DNA of 64,000 bases from Kushneria phyllosphaerae (GCF_900312995.1 NZ_ONZI01000004.1:558001-622000); one strand, 5' to 3'. Positions 1-8,589 are shown, counted from the stretch's first letter. Made by a program: numbers and translations. The notes: a model not told the origin generated them from the letters alone.

Positions 1-40
1 CGTCAGCAATGAAGAATCCGTCAGCGCGATGTTTCACTGA
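1..40 (+). CDS. prs: Ribose-phosphate pyrophosphokinase, C-terminal end (partial)
   Basis: Reading in frame from base 2 gives the peptide VSNEESVSAMFH followed by a TGA stop at 38-40. This matches what I recall of the conserved C-terminus of Prs (SNEESxSAMF), the enzyme that makes PRPP from ribose 5-phosphate and ATP in the cytoplasm. In many gammaproteobacteria prs lies directly upstream of rplY, which is the next gene here. Only 12 residues are visible, so the call rests on the short motif plus the neighbour. Confidence 0.8.
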   Translation, partial: VSNEESVSAMFH

Positions 41-56
41 CATTGCGCCGGTAACC

Positions 57-77
57 GCTTTCGCATGATGCGAAAGC
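57..77. repeat. Perfect inverted repeat between prs and rplY
   Basis: GCTTTCGCAT and ATGCGAAAGC are perfect 10-base arms around a single G. It lies 17 bases after the prs stop and 70 bases before the rplY start. With so short a centre it could be a protein-binding palindrome or a tight RNA hairpin; no T-run follows directly. Confidence 0.6.
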
Positions 78-82
78 CCGAT

Positions 83-119
83 AAAACGGCACAGGTCTGG
101 TCGCGGGCCGTGTCGTTTT
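83..119 (+). terminator. Possible prs terminator or rplY leader hairpin
   Basis: AAAACGGCAC (about 83-92) can pair with GTGTCGTTTT (about 110-119) with one G-U pair. The long intervening segment is GC-rich. The 3' arm ends in TTTT, so it may end some prs transcripts, or be a structured rplY leader. Its proximity to the rplY ribosome-binding site (134-138) makes a leader role possible. Confidence 0.35.
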
Positions 120-146
120 CGACTTGAACCAATGAGGGTCCAACCC

Positions 147-818
147 ATGAAACATGATTATCAACTGACCGCTGTCGCTCGTACGGCGCTGGGGAAAGGT
201 GCGAGCCGCCGCCTGCGTCGTGCGAACGAACGTGTCGCGGCCATCATCTATGGCGGCAGCGCCGAGCCGCAGCCGATCGCCATCGACAAGCCGGCCTTCT
301 ACAAGGCGCTTGAAGAAGAGTCCTTCTTCTCCTCCATCGTCAACATCGACATTGATGGCAAGAAGGAACAGGTCGTTATCCGTGATCTGCAGCGTCACCC
401 CTACAAGGAGCTGATCACGCACGCCGACTTTATGCGCGTTGATGCCACTCACGAGCTGACCATCACCGTACCGCTTCACTTTGCCGGTGAAGACGAGTGC
501 AAGGGTGTTCGTGAACAGGACGGCGTTCTGCACGTTCTGGCCAATGACGTTGAAGTCAGCTGCCTGCCGGGTGACCTGCCCGAGTATCTGGAAGTCAATG
601 TTGCCAACATGGCGATGGGCGATACCCTTCACCTGAGCGACATCCCGCTGCCCAAGGGCATCACCATCGTTGCCCTGACGCACGGCGAAGATCATGACAC
701 CGGTATCGTCACGATCACGCATCCGGATCTTGGCACCGATGAAGAAGATGAAGGCGAGTCTTCCGATGATGCACCGCGCACCGAAGCCGATAACGGCGGC
801 GAGGGCGAGCAGGCCTAA
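147..818 (+). CDS. rplY: 50S ribosomal protein L25 (CTC/TL5 form)
   Basis: This is a 5S rRNA-binding protein of the large ribosomal subunit. The N-terminus ([21 protein letters not shown]) is the L25 signature, and the extra C-terminal beta domain makes the 223-residue CTC form rather than the short E. coli L25. The tail (about residues 190-223) is strongly acidic (many D and E), as often seen in halophiles. I chose the ATG at 147 over one at 132 because GAGGG lies 8 bases upstream and the protein then begins at the usual family position. It follows prs and precedes pth, a common gammaproteobacterial order. Confidence 0.95.
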   Translation: MKHDYQLTAVARTALGKGASRRLRRANERVAAIIYGGSAEPQPIAIDKPAFYKALEEESFFSSIVNIDIDGKKEQVVIRDLQRHPYKELITHADFMRVDATHELTITVPLHFAGEDECKGVREQDGVLHVLANDVEVSCLPGDLPEYLEVNVANMAMGDTLHLSDIPLPKGITIVALTHGEDHDTGIVTITHPDLGTDEEDEGESSDDAPRTEADNGGEGEQA

Positions 819-844
819 GGATGGCCTCTGCCATCTGATGCCTG

Positions 845-892
845 ACGGCCGGTCGGGCCGGGCCTAGTGCCCGGCTCGCCCGGCCGTTCTGA
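845..892 (+). terminator. Strong hairpin after rplY
   Basis: A 19-base arm at 845-863 pairs with 869-887 (two mismatches) around the loop CTAGT, followed by TCTGATTT. The stem is very GC-rich. The T-run is imperfect, so termination may be partial, allowing read-through into pth. Confidence 0.6.
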
Positions 893-948
893 TTTATGGC
901 CTGCATGCACCCGCAGGGCGCTGTGATGACAACAAGCGAGAACGCCTC

Positions 949-1536
949 ATGAGCGATATCAAAGCGATCATAGGGCTGGGCAACCCGGGCGCCCAGTACA
1001 CGCAGACCCGCCATAATGCCGGCTTCTGGCTGATCGATGCGCTGGCCGGACGCTATCACGCCACGCTTCGCTCCGAACGCAAGCTGCTGGGCCACTACGC
1101 CCGCGCGACCATCGATGGGCACGACATTCATTTGCTGGCGCCTTCGACCTACATGAATCACAGCGGCCAGTCGATTGGCGCACTGGCGGCTTTTTACAAG
1201 CTGGCGCCGGAGTCGCTTCTGGTGGTACACGATGAGCTGGACCTGCTCCCCGGCCATGCGCGCTACAAGCAGGGCGGCGGTCACGGCGGCCACAATGGCT
1301 TGCGTGACACCATCAACGCGCTGAGCCAGAACAAGAATTTTCACCGCCTGAGACTTGGTATCGGCCACCCCGGCAGCGCCAGTCAGGTGGTCAACTACGT
1401 GCTTGGAGCGCCGGGCAAGAGCGAACGCCAGGCCATTGATGATGCCATTGAGGCATCGCTTGAAACCCTGCCATTGGCACTGGCCGGTGACTGGGCACGC
1501 GCCATGAATCAACTACACAGTTTCAGCGCCGCCTAG
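949..1536 (+). CDS. pth: Peptidyl-tRNA hydrolase
   Basis: Cytoplasmic esterase that frees tRNA from peptidyl-tRNA dropped by stalled ribosomes. The 195-residue length matches bacterial Pth. The opening IIGLGNPGAQY holds the substrate-binding Asn (N12), and TRHNAGF supplies the catalytic His (H22). The TYMNHSGQS segment (about residues 66-74) and the DELDLLPG segment with the supporting Asp (about residues 93-100) are also present. It sits 130 bases after rplY, separated by a hairpin, the usual gene order. The ribosome-binding site (GCGAG) is weak. Confidence 0.97.
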   Translation: MSDIKAIIGLGNPGAQYTQTRHNAGFWLIDALAGRYHATLRSERKLLGHYARATIDGHDIHLLAPSTYMNHSGQSIGALAAFYKLAPESLLVVHDELDLLPGHARYKQGGGHGGHNGLRDTINALSQNKNFHRLRLGIGHPGSASQVVNYVLGAPGKSERQAIDDAIEASLETLPLALAGDWARAMNQLHSFSAA

Positions 1537-1568
1537 CCGCGCGACCATCGCTGCAGGAGCTGCCTGTC

Positions 1569-2447
1569 ATGACGCTCGAACGCTTGATACCGCTGGCCTT
1601 TGTCGGCATCTGGTCCACCGGGTTTATCGCCGCACGGCTGGTGGCCCCATGGACCGACCCGCTGACCTTTCTGAGCTATCGCTTTTTACTCAGCGCGCTG
1701 GTGTTCATTTTGATCGCACAGGCCGTGGGGGCAAGCTGGCCACGCGGTCGAGCCGCATGGGCCCGCGCGCTGGTGGTCGGCATTTTGCTGCAGAGTCTCT
1801 ATCTGGGCGGGGTTTTCTGGGCGGTCAATCGCGGCCTGCCCGCAGGCGTGGCGGCGCTGGTGGTCGGGCTTCAGCCGCTGGCCACCACCATTTTCGCCTC
1901 CTCGATGCTCGATGAGCGACCCGACACTCGCCAGTGGCTGGGCGTACTGATCGGCTTTATCGGCACCCTGCTGGTATTGTTGCCGGGCCTTGAGACCGAT
2001 TTCGGCGAGATTGATCCCCTGCCACTGGTGGCGGTATTGATCGCCATGCTGAGCATTACCCTGGGCACCATCTGGCAAAAACGAACCGGCCCCGGCGCCG
2101 ACCTTCGCACCAACGCCGCCATTCAGTTTATCGGTGCCTTTGTGGTCACCCTCCCCCTGGCGCTGGCCACCGAAAACATGCGCTTTGAGTCAAACTGGCA
2201 GGCATGGACAGGCCTTTTATGGTCGGTATTTGGCCTGTCGGTGGGGGCCATTTCACTGCTATTGGTCATGATCCGTCGCGGCTCGGTTTCAAGCGTGGCC
2301 TCGCTTTTTTATCTGGTGCCGCCCGTGGTCGCCCTTCTGAGCTGGCTCCTGTTCGATGAAACGCTCGGGCCTCTACAGGTCGGTGGCATGCTGCTGGCTG
2401 CCTGTGGCGTGGGCCTTGCCGGTCGCCAGACATCATCCAGACGGTAG
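1569..2447 (+). CDS. EamA/DMT-family inner-membrane exporter
   Basis: This 292-residue protein consists almost wholly of hydrophobic segments, consistent with ten transmembrane helices in two EamA repeats. Recognisable family features are the start [19 protein letters not shown], the RFLLSALV stretch, and the second-repeat end [24 protein letters not shown]. Relatives export amino acids or metabolites, but the substrate cannot be read from sequence. AGGAG lies upstream of the ATG. It follows pth by 32 bases and probably shares its transcript. A role linked to translation is not implied. Confidence 0.85.
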   Translation: MTLERLIPLAFVGIWSTGFIAARLVAPWTDPLTFLSYRFLLSALVFILIAQAVGASWPRGRAAWARALVVGILLQSLYLGGVFWAVNRGLPAGVAALVVGLQPLATTIFASSMLDERPDTRQWLGVLIGFIGTLLVLLPGLETDFGEIDPLPLVAVLIAMLSITLGTIWQKRTGPGADLRTNAAIQFIGAFVVTLPLALATENMRFESNWQAWTGLLWSVFGLSVGAISLLLVMIRRGSVSSVASLFYLVPPVVALLSWLLFDETLGPLQVGGMLLAACGVGLAGRQTSSRR

Positions 2448-2541
2448 CAAGGCAACCACGGCAACAGGTAAACTTCGCACCATCTCGTCCGTACTGCGGA
2501 TCGAATCAATAACATCGCCCTACACTGCAGGATGCACATCC

Positions 2542-3633
2542 ATGGGATTCAATTGCGGTATTGTCGGCCTGCCCAACGTGGGCAAATCGACCCTTTTCAA
2601 TGCCCTGACCAAGTCAGGCATCGATGCAGAAAACTTCCCCTTCTGCACCATCGAACCCAATACCGGTATTGTGCCGATGCCGGATCCTCGCCTTGATCGG
2701 CTCGCCGACATCGTCAAGCCCCAGAAGACGATCCCGACCACCATGGAATTTGTGGATATTGCGGGGCTTGTCGCCGGTGCCTCAAAAGGTGAAGGACTGG
2801 GCAATCAGTTTCTGGCCAATATCCGTGAAACCGATGCGATCGCGCATGTGGTGCGCTGCTTCGATGACGACAACGTCATTCACGTCTCCAATCAGGTTGA
2901 CCCACGCGCCGATATCGAAACCATCAATATCGAGCTGGCTCTGGCAGATCTGGATAGTGTTGAGCGCGGCATTCAACGCCTGGCGCGCGTGGCCAAGGGT
3001 GGCGACAAGGAAGCCCTGACCAGCAAGGCGCTGCTGGAGCGTATTCAGCCCCATGTTGCAGAAGGTCATCCTCTGCGCAGCTTCGGCCTTGATGATGAGG
3101 AAAAGAGGCTTTTGAAAGGGTTTGGATTTCTGACGCTCAAGCCCACCATGTACATCGCCAATGTTCATGAAGAAGGCTTTGAAAACAACCCGCACCTGGA
3201 CGTGGTGCATGCCATTGCCGCCGAAGAAGGTGCCGTGGTGGTGCCGGTGTGCAACAAGATCGAGGCCGAAATTGCCGAGCTCGAAGAAGAAGAGCGCGCC
3301 ATGTTCCTCGATGAAATGGGCATGGATGAGCCAGGGCTCGACCGCGTCATTCGCGCAGGCTACGGCCTTTTGGACCTTCAGACCTACTTCACCGCAGGCG
3401 TGAAGGAAGTTCGCGCCTGGACGGTACCGGTAGGCGCTACGGCCCCACAGGGTGCCGGCGTGATTCATACCGATTTCCAGAAGGGGTTCATCCGCGCCGA
3501 AGTCATCGCCTATGAAGACTTTGTAGGTCTTGGCGGCGAACAGGGGGCCAAGGAAGCCGGCAAATGGCGTCTGGAGGGCAAGGAATATGTGCTCAAGGAC
3601 GGCGACGTCGTACATTTTCGTTTCAACGTCTGA
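2542..3633 (+). CDS. ychF: Redox-responsive ATPase YchF (Obg-like, OLA1)
   Basis: P-loop NTPase of the TRAFAC class that prefers ATP and associates with ribosomes; it is implicated in stress responses. [19 protein letters not shown] carries the G1 loop (GLPNVGKST). The switch region [19 protein letters not shown] and a C-terminal TGS domain (about residues 280-363, [14 protein letters not shown]) follow. Starting at the ATG at 2542, with AGGA 10 bases upstream, gives 363 residues, the same as E. coli YchF. The frame stays open upstream to 2356, but that part overlaps the exporter gene and is not protein-like. Confidence 0.97.
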   Translation: MGFNCGIVGLPNVGKSTLFNALTKSGIDAENFPFCTIEPNTGIVPMPDPRLDRLADIVKPQKTIPTTMEFVDIAGLVAGASKGEGLGNQFLANIRETDAIAHVVRCFDDDNVIHVSNQVDPRADIETINIELALADLDSVERGIQRLARVAKGGDKEALTSKALLERIQPHVAEGHPLRSFGLDDEEKRLLKGFGFLTLKPTMYIANVHEEGFENNPHLDVVHAIAAEEGAVVVPVCNKIEAEIAELEEEERAMFLDEMGMDEPGLDRVIRAGYGLLDLQTYFTAGVKEVRAWTVPVGATAPQGAGVIHTDFQKGFIRAEVIAYEDFVGLGGEQGAKEAGKWRLEGKEYVLKDGDVVHFRFNV

Positions 3634-3650
3634 AAGCGCCGGCGCAGGGC

Positions 3651-3679
3651 TTGACGCATTGATGTCCTTTGCGTAGTAT
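3651..3679 (+). promoter_or_regulatory. Sigma-70 promoter of tRNA-Met
   Basis: TTGACG (3651-3656) and TAGTAT (3674-3679) are separated by 17 bases, followed by a GC-rich discriminator (GCGCTCGCG) before the tRNA at 3695. A GC-rich discriminator is typical of stringently controlled stable-RNA promoters. Confidence 0.8.
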
Positions 3680-3694
3680 GCGCTCGCGTTGAAC

Positions 3695-3771
3695 GGCTAC
3701 GTAGCTCAGCTGGTTAGAGCACATCACTCATAATGATGGGGTCCCCTGTTCGAATCAGGGCGTAGCCACCA
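3695..3771 (+). tRNA. tRNA-Met (CAT), elongator
   Basis: A complete 77-base cloverleaf with encoded CCA. The acceptor arms GGCTACG and CGTAGCC pair perfectly, and the anticodon loop is CTCATAA, giving anticodon CAT. Similarity to elongator tRNA-Met (GGCTACGTAGCTCAG start), the presence of a paired 1-72 position, and no initiator-type mismatch argue for the elongator species. tRNA-Ile2 (also CAT before lysidine modification) is less likely. An identical copy lies at 8680-8756 on the other strand. Confidence 0.96.
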
Positions 3772-3777
3772 GATACT

Positions 3778-3808
3778 AAAAAACGGCATCCTCGGATGCC
3801 GTTTTTTT
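3778..3808. terminator. Bidirectional intrinsic terminator
   Basis: CGGCATCC (3784-3791) pairs with GGATGCCG (3794-3801), flanked by A6 on the left and T7 on the right. It can end the tRNA-Met transcript on the plus strand and apeB (stop at 3829) on the minus strand. Confidence 0.9.
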
Positions 3809-3828
3809 ATACCTGCCATTCGGATGCT

Positions 3829-5136
3829 TCAGCTCAGGTGCTCGCGATTGCAAAACGTCGTCAGCGCCCGGATCAGATAATCGGGATCATGTGCACCCGC
3901 CGTCTCGCGGATGGAATGCATCGCCCACTGCGCCAGCCCGATATCCAGCGTGGGCACCCCGGTGCGGGTCGCTGTAAGCGGCCCGATCGTGGTACCACAC
4001 GGCATGTCGGCACGACTGACAAACGTCTGCACCGGCACGTCCGCCTCACGACAGATCTCGCGAAAAAGCGCGCCGGTCGCAGCGTTGGTGGCGTAGCGCT
4101 GACTGGCATTGACCTTGATGACGGGCCCTCGGTTGAGCGCCGGCTGATGACGTGCATCGTGCTTGTCGGGATAGCTCGGATGCACGGCGTGTGCGTTGTC
4201 ACACGATATCAGACGCGATGACTGCAAAAGTCGGACACGCGCTCCGGCACCGCCATCCCCCTGCGCCTCGGCCAGACGTGCCACCACATCACCCAGCAGC
4301 GTGCCCTGCGCACCACCCGTGCTGCCACTGCCAATCTCTTCGTGATCATTGGCAATGAAAAGTGCGCCCTGGGTACCGTCACTTTCCATCAGTGCGCGCA
4401 TGCCACAGTAGCAGGACAGCAGATTGTCCAGCCGCGCCCCGCTGATCATCTCTCCCTCAAGCCCTACCTGCGAGGCCGGCTGCGCATCATGAAAACTCAA
4501 TTCATAGTCAACGATGCCGATATCCTCCAGACCATGCTGATCGGCAAGCCAGCGCTTGAGCAGCGAATCTATTGAAGGCGGCACCTGATCGGGGCCTGCC
4601 TGCCAGACCACCGGCGCCATCTGGGTCTGGGCATTGAGTGCCTTGCCCTGATTGACGTCGCGATCCAGGTGAATGGCGAGACTCGGAATAATGGCGACCG
4701 GCTGATCGATTTGAAAGAGCTGCTCCCGAAGTCTGCCCTGACCATCACGCAGATACACTCGACCGGCAACGGCCAGATCACGATCAAACCAGGGCGCCAA
4801 AAGTGCACCACCATAGACTTCGACCCCCAGCTGCATCCACTGGGCCGACATCTGTACAGGCTGAGGCTTTAAACGCAGTGCCGGGCTATCCGTGTGGGCG
4901 CCGATCATGCGAAGTGCCTCCAGCGGCCCCTCGGGCAGCTGAAAGGCGATCAGTGCACCTCCGGCGCGCGTGCAGTAATAACGCTTGCCGGGCACAAGCT
5001 GCCAATGCTCGGTCTCGTCCAGTGGCATGAAGCCTGCCTCCTCAAGACGCGACGCCATCTCCCTGACCACATGCCAGGGTGTAGGGGAATACTTGAGAAA
5101 ATTGAACAAATCAGTAATTGTCGAGGAATGAAACAC
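3829..5136 (-). CDS. apeB: M18-family aspartyl aminopeptidase
   Basis: Two-metal cytosolic aminopeptidase of family M18 that preferentially removes acidic N-terminal residues. The metal and catalytic motifs are in order: GAHTDSP with H81, SGARLDN with D237, NDHEEIGS with E266/E267, SCDNAHA with D313, and a late His in WAMHSIRE (about residue 408). The length (435) fits the bacterial family. The start is a GTG, supported by GGGAG about 7 bases upstream. It is transcribed alone and divergently from prc. Confidence 0.93.
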   Translation of the reverse strand: MFHSSTITDLFNFLKYSPTPWHVVREMASRLEEAGFMPLDETEHWQLVPGKRYYCTRAGGALIAFQLPEGPLEALRMIGAHTDSPALRLKPQPVQMSAQWMQLGVEVYGGALLAPWFDRDLAVAGRVYLRDGQGRLREQLFQIDQPVAIIPSLAIHLDRDVNQGKALNAQTQMAPVVWQAGPDQVPPSIDSLLKRWLADQHGLEDIGIVDYELSFHDAQPASQVGLEGEMISGARLDNLLSCYCGMRALMESDGTQGALFIANDHEEIGSGSTGGAQGTLLGDVVARLAEAQGDGGAGARVRLLQSSRLISCDNAHAVHPSYPDKHDARHQPALNRGPVIKVNASQRYATNAATGALFREICREADVPVQTFVSRADMPCGTTIGPLTATRTGVPTLDIGLAQWAMHSIRETAGAHDPDYLIRALTTFCNREHLS

Positions 5137-5276
5137 GTAATTCTCCCATACTACCTATCGGTGATAAGCACGTCGGGCTGCTACAATGACGGCCCTGCCT
5201 GCTGGCCTGCAACAGATCCTTTTAATCTCGTAATAACAGAACATAAAGTGTACATGAACCCGGGAGTGCTTCATTG

Positions 5277-7475
5277 ATGAGCCTGTTTGCCCCAGCCCGC
5301 AATATTGCGGTGTTCGCTCTGTGCCTTTTGACTGCCCTGCCCGCAATGGGTGATGAGGCAATCAAGCCGACCGACGAGGGGCGACAGGCGTCTCGGGAAG
5401 TCATTCAATCACTGGAATATGGTCACTATGAACCTGTAACGCTCAACAATGGCTGGGCCGACAAGGTCTTCAGCCGCATGTTGAAACTTCTGGATTCACA
5501 GCACGCCTATCTCACCCGCGAAGATATTGCCCAGTTCAGCGATCTGCGTACAGGGCTTGATGAAATGCTGGTAGAAGGTGATCTGGATCGCGTCTATGCG
5601 TTTTATGATCTCTACCAGGCACGTCTGGAAAGTCGACTGGAATGGCTGATCGACCGGCTCGAAAACCAGCCCGACTTTGACTTCTCCGGCAATGAGCGTC
5701 TGCCGACCAATCTTGAAGACGCTGACTGGGCAGAAAGCCGCAATGAGCTGGATGATCTCTGGCGCCGGCGGCTTAAAAATGCGGCCCTGACCCTGTCACT
5801 GGCACCGGACACATCGCAGGATCGGCCGGTGGTGGATACCAGCGTTCTGTCCGAGATCGCCACTATCCCGGCGCCAGCGCCCAAAGCCGGAACAGGCGAT
5901 AGCGGCAAGACGATGTCTCCCGAAAAGATTGCCAAACAGCTGGCCGATCGTTACAAGAGCCAGCTTGCCCGCGTCAAACAGACCAATTCCGAAGATGTGC
6001 TGAGTATTGTGCTCAATGCCGCCACGGGCTCCATTGATCCCCACTCGGAATACCTTTCTCCCAGCCGTGGCCAGTCCTTTGACATCCAGATGAAGCTGTC
6101 ACTGGAAGGTATTGGCGCCCTGCTCCAGCAGGACAGCGAATACGTTCGCGTTTCAAGTCTGGTATCCGGTGGTCCCGCCGAGCGCAGCGGCCAGCTCAAG
6201 CCGGCCGACCGCATTGTCGCCGTCGGTGATGGCGATAGCGGCGAAATGATCAGCGTGATCGGCATGCGCCTGGATGAAGTCGTTGAACATATTCGCGGGC
6301 CGAAAGGTTCAAAGGTACGCCTGGAAATCATCCCGGCCAAAGCCGTTGATGTGACCCAGACCAGGACCATCGAGATCACGCGCGATACCGTCAGCCTGGA
6401 AGATCAGGCGGCCAGCAGCCGCATCGTCGAATCCCATCACAATGGAGAAACCCATCGCGTTGGCGTGATCAAGGTGCCGGCCTTTTATGTCGACTTTGAC
6501 GCCTATCAGGCCGGTGACAAGAACTATCGCAGCTCGACACGCGACGTTGCGCAGCTGATTGAAAAGCTGAAGACACAAAACGTGGAAGGCATTGTGCTCG
6601 ACATGCGCGGCAATGGTGGCGGTGCACTGCAGGAAGCCAACTCGATGGTGGGCCTCTTCATCGATCGCGGCCCTACCGTTCAGGTTCGCGATGCCCGCGG
6701 ACGCATCAGTCTTTATGGTGATACGGATCGCGGCGCTGCCTATGACGGCCCGCTGGCCGTGCTGGTCGACAGGCTCTCTGCTTCCGCCTCGGAAATCTTT
6801 GCCGGCGCCATACAGGATTACGGCCGCGGCCTGATACTCGGCAACCAGACCTTTGGCAAGGGCACGGTTCAGACGCTCAGCGACCTGAGCCATGGCGAGC
6901 TGAAGCTCACACGCGCCAAGTTCTATCGAATCTCGGGAGAAAGCACTCAGCTGCGCGGTGTGGAGCCGGATATTGCCTTCCCCAGCCTGATCGACAAGGA
7001 TGAAATCGGTGAAAGCGCGCTCGACCATGCACTGGCATGGGATACGGTACGTCCGGTCAGCTATCGCATGTACGGCGAACCCTGGCAGTTTGTGGCGCAA
7101 CTCAGGCAAAAACATGAGCAGCGCGCGCAAAACAATCCCAACTTCCATTATCTGACGCGTGAGGCGCAGCTGGCCGAGCAATTCCAGGCTCAGAACAATA
7201 CCGTCAGCCTCAACCGAAAACAGAGAAAGCGCGAAATGGAAGCACAGGAAGCCGAGCAGCTGGCGCTTGAAAATCAGCGCCGCCGCGCACTGGGACTGCC
7301 TGAAATCGATACCTGGACCGATGCACGCGATGAAGCGCTGCAGGCCGGAGAGGATGCGGAGTCCGAATCTCCCATTCAGCAGGCGGCCATGGATGAAAGT
7401 GCCGAGATTCTACTGGATTATGCCTTGCTGACCGACAAGGGACGCAAGCCGGAGACCCCAGCTCCCCGGCCCTGA
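5277..7475 (+). CDS. prc: Carboxy-terminal (tail-specific) protease, periplasmic
   Basis: S41-family protease that degrades proteins with nonpolar C-termini, such as ssrA-tagged substrates, and processes envelope proteins. A signal peptide (residues 1 to about 25, ending ALPAMG) exports it. An N-terminal helical domain is followed by a PDZ domain (about 245-340), the catalytic core and a charged C-terminal DUF3340-like region. The Ser/Lys dyad is S503 (in LSASASEIF) and K528 (in TFGKGTVQ), 25 apart as in E. coli Prc (S430/K455). At 732 residues it is about 50 longer than E. coli Prc; a Pro/Ala/Gly-rich insert near residues 185-215 explains part of this. I chose the ATG at 5277 over the adjacent TTG because GGGAG lies 10 bases upstream. 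Confidence 0.95.
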   Translation: MSLFAPARNIAVFALCLLTALPAMGDEAIKPTDEGRQASREVIQSLEYGHYEPVTLNNGWADKVFSRMLKLLDSQHAYLTREDIAQFSDLRTGLDEMLVEGDLDRVYAFYDLYQARLESRLEWLIDRLENQPDFDFSGNERLPTNLEDADWAESRNELDDLWRRRLKNAALTLSLAPDTSQDRPVVDTSVLSEIATIPAPAPKAGTGDSGKTMSPEKIAKQLADRYKSQLARVKQTNSEDVLSIVLNAATGSIDPHSEYLSPSRGQSFDIQMKLSLEGIGALLQQDSEYVRVSSLVSGGPAERSGQLKPADRIVAVGDGDSGEMISVIGMRLDEVVEHIRGPKGSKVRLEIIPAKAVDVTQTRTIEITRDTVSLEDQAASSRIVESHHNGETHRVGVIKVPAFYVDFDAYQAGDKNYRSSTRDVAQLIEKLKTQNVEGIVLDMRGNGGGALQEANSMVGLFIDRGPTVQVRDARGRISLYGDTDRGAAYDGPLAVLVDRLSASASEIFAGAIQDYGRGLILGNQTFGKGTVQTLSDLSHGELKLTRAKFYRISGESTQLRGVEPDIAFPSLIDKDEIGESALDHALAWDTVRPVSYRMYGEPWQFVAQLRQKHEQRAQNNPNFHYLTREAQLAEQFQAQNNTVSLNRKQRKREMEAQEAEQLALENQRRRALGLPEIDTWTDARDEALQAGEDAESESPIQQAAMDESAEILLDYALLTDKGRKPETPAPRP

Positions 7476-7490
7476 TCCCATCATGAAAAA

Positions 7491-7523
7491 GGGCTGCCTG
7501 TTACAACAGGCAGCCCTTTTTTA
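7491..7523 (+). terminator. Intrinsic terminator after prc
   Basis: GGGCTGCCTGTT and AACAGGCAGCCC form a 10-12 bp stem directly followed by a T-run (7517-7522). Confidence 0.93.
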
Positions 7524-7599
7524 TTGTCAAAAAAACCGGCTTTTATATAAACATTCAACGCTTTCAAATGAACACGCAATAAAAAAAGGACTAATCAGA

Positions 7600-7794
7600 T
7601 TATGATTGCTGCATGAGTTTTAATATTTTAACGGTGTCCTGATGACTCATACCATAACTCTGCATCAATGCTTCAAGCTCTTCAAAAAAGGCGGGTCTAG
7701 CGGGCGCCTGCCTGTCGAGATTTCTCAACATCTCGCCAAGCTGATTATCAAGCGACCACTTGTCCTTGATGGACAGGTTTCTCTCGCGGGGCAT
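7600..7794 (-). CDS. Small hypothetical protein (64 aa)
   Basis: I do not recognise this protein. It is hydrophilic and predicted largely helical (LDNQLGEMLRNLD, FFEELEALMQSYGMS, DTVKILKLMQQS), with no signal peptide, membrane segment or cysteines. An AGGAA lies about 13 bases upstream of the ATG, a usable though distant ribosome-binding site. It stands alone in AT-rich DNA between prc and the tRNA cluster, with no gene partner. The composition of the interval hints at acquired DNA. A non-coding frame remains possible. Confidence 0.5.
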   Translation of the reverse strand: MPRERNLSIKDKWSLDNQLGEMLRNLDRQAPARPAFFEELEALMQSYGMSHQDTVKILKLMQQS

Positions 7795-8393
7795 TCTTTT
7801 ACATTCCTGAAATTATTAATGTTGCGGATAGGCAAGATGTTGCAAGACACATGGACTATCAGGGATATGGCCAGATGGCGCTGCCAATAGACAGATGCCC
7901 ACAGGTGAGCAACGCGACATATCGAAACAACATGACAACACTGGCTCAAGCCCGAACCATCACCGCTCGGATAACAGGCCGCCTACCGGGAATAAACCGA
8001 ACGATCCGGAATGCCGTTTAATCGAACGACAACGCTGATCGAATAGTAATGTTAATCGAATAACATTGTTAACCGAAATAGCATCGATCCGAATACCGGT
8101 CGCCCGAACAACCATCATTCAAAATAAGATTCTGAAAGTAAAAACAGTAAACGTCGTTTTCAGGCACAGATGGATATTTCTTATAACAAACGTTATTTAT
8201 GGAGTCAAACAAGGGCTGGTGGGGCACTTCGAAAAGACGTCGATACTTTTAAATTAAATAATGCGGATATAGCATCAGAAAGATAGCGACATTCGAGAAC
8301 CAGGCAAGGTTAAACCTGAGCGTCGGATCAAAAATAAAAAGAAGGGATGATGCGGGTTATGGCGCTACATACCTGCCCAAGCGTGACAAGTAT
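7795..8393. other. AT-rich intergenic interval
   Basis: About 600 bases, visibly richer in A and T than the flanks. No open frame here has a convincing start: the plus-strand frame at 8066-8257 lacks a ribosome-binding site and protein-like composition. The only structure I see is the 17-base direct repeat series at 8021-8108. T-rich DNA on the minus strand near 8335-8350 might end the tRNA transcript, but its stem is weak. Confidence 0.6.
8021..8108. repeat. Degenerate 17-bp tandem repeats
   Basis: CGAA recurs at 8023, 8040, 8057, 8074, 8090 and 8105, that is at spacings of 17, 17, 17, 16 and 15. The best units are 8038-8054 (ATCGAATAGTAATGTTA) and 8055-8071 (ATCGAATAACATTGTTA), which agree at 13 or more positions. 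Units at 8021, 8072 and 8089 are more diverged. The ~17-base period is too short for CRISPR. It could be an iteron-like or operator array, or decayed tandem duplication. Confidence 0.6.
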
Positions 8394-8469
8394 TGGCTCC
8401 CTGAGCAGGACTCGAACCTGCGACCCAATGATTAACAGTCATTTGCTCTACCAACTGAGCTATCAGGGA
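8394..8469 (-). tRNA. tRNA-Asn (GTT), copy 2
   Basis: A complete 76-base cloverleaf with encoded CCA on the minus strand. The acceptor stem is TCCCTGA with TCAGGGA, and the anticodon loop CTGTTAA gives anticodon GTT. It lies 22 bases downstream of the other tRNA-Asn and is probably cotranscribed with it. Confidence 0.96.
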
Positions 8470-8491
8470 ACAACGGTATATCAGACTTTAT

Positions 8492-8567
8492 TGGCTCCCC
8501 GAACAGGACTCGAACCTGTGACCCAATGATTAACAGTCATTTGCTCTACCAACTGAGCTATCGGGGA
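8492..8567 (-). tRNA. tRNA-Asn (GTT), copy 1
   Basis: A 76-base tRNA with encoded CCA; acceptor stem TCCCCGA with TCGGGGA, anticodon GTT. It differs from the copy at 8394-8469 at one acceptor pair and one T-stem pair, both compensated, so both copies fold. A promoter-like pair at 8590-8617 precedes it. Confidence 0.96.
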
Positions 8568-8589
8568 ATGTCTTCCGAATACGCGGCGT

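Noticed and set aside
715..1512. Long minus-strand frame opposite pth (265 aa)
   Set aside because: Lies antisense to the clear Pth frame, lacks a ribosome-binding site and a recognisable protein pattern; a codon-bias shadow.
2782..3615. Minus-strand frame opposite ychF (277 aa)
   Set aside because: Antisense to a fully recognised gene, with Phe/His-rich non-protein-like composition.
8021..8108. A CRISPR array
   Set aside because: Units are about 17 bases and contiguous with no spacers, and no cas gene is in the window.
8066..8257. Plus-strand frame in the AT-rich island
   Set aside because: No ribosome-binding site, and its sequence overlaps the 17-base repeats; unlikely to be a gene.
8347..8529. 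Plus-strand frame crossing the tRNA-Asn genes
   Set aside because: Covers antisense tRNA sequence, so it is not a protein gene.
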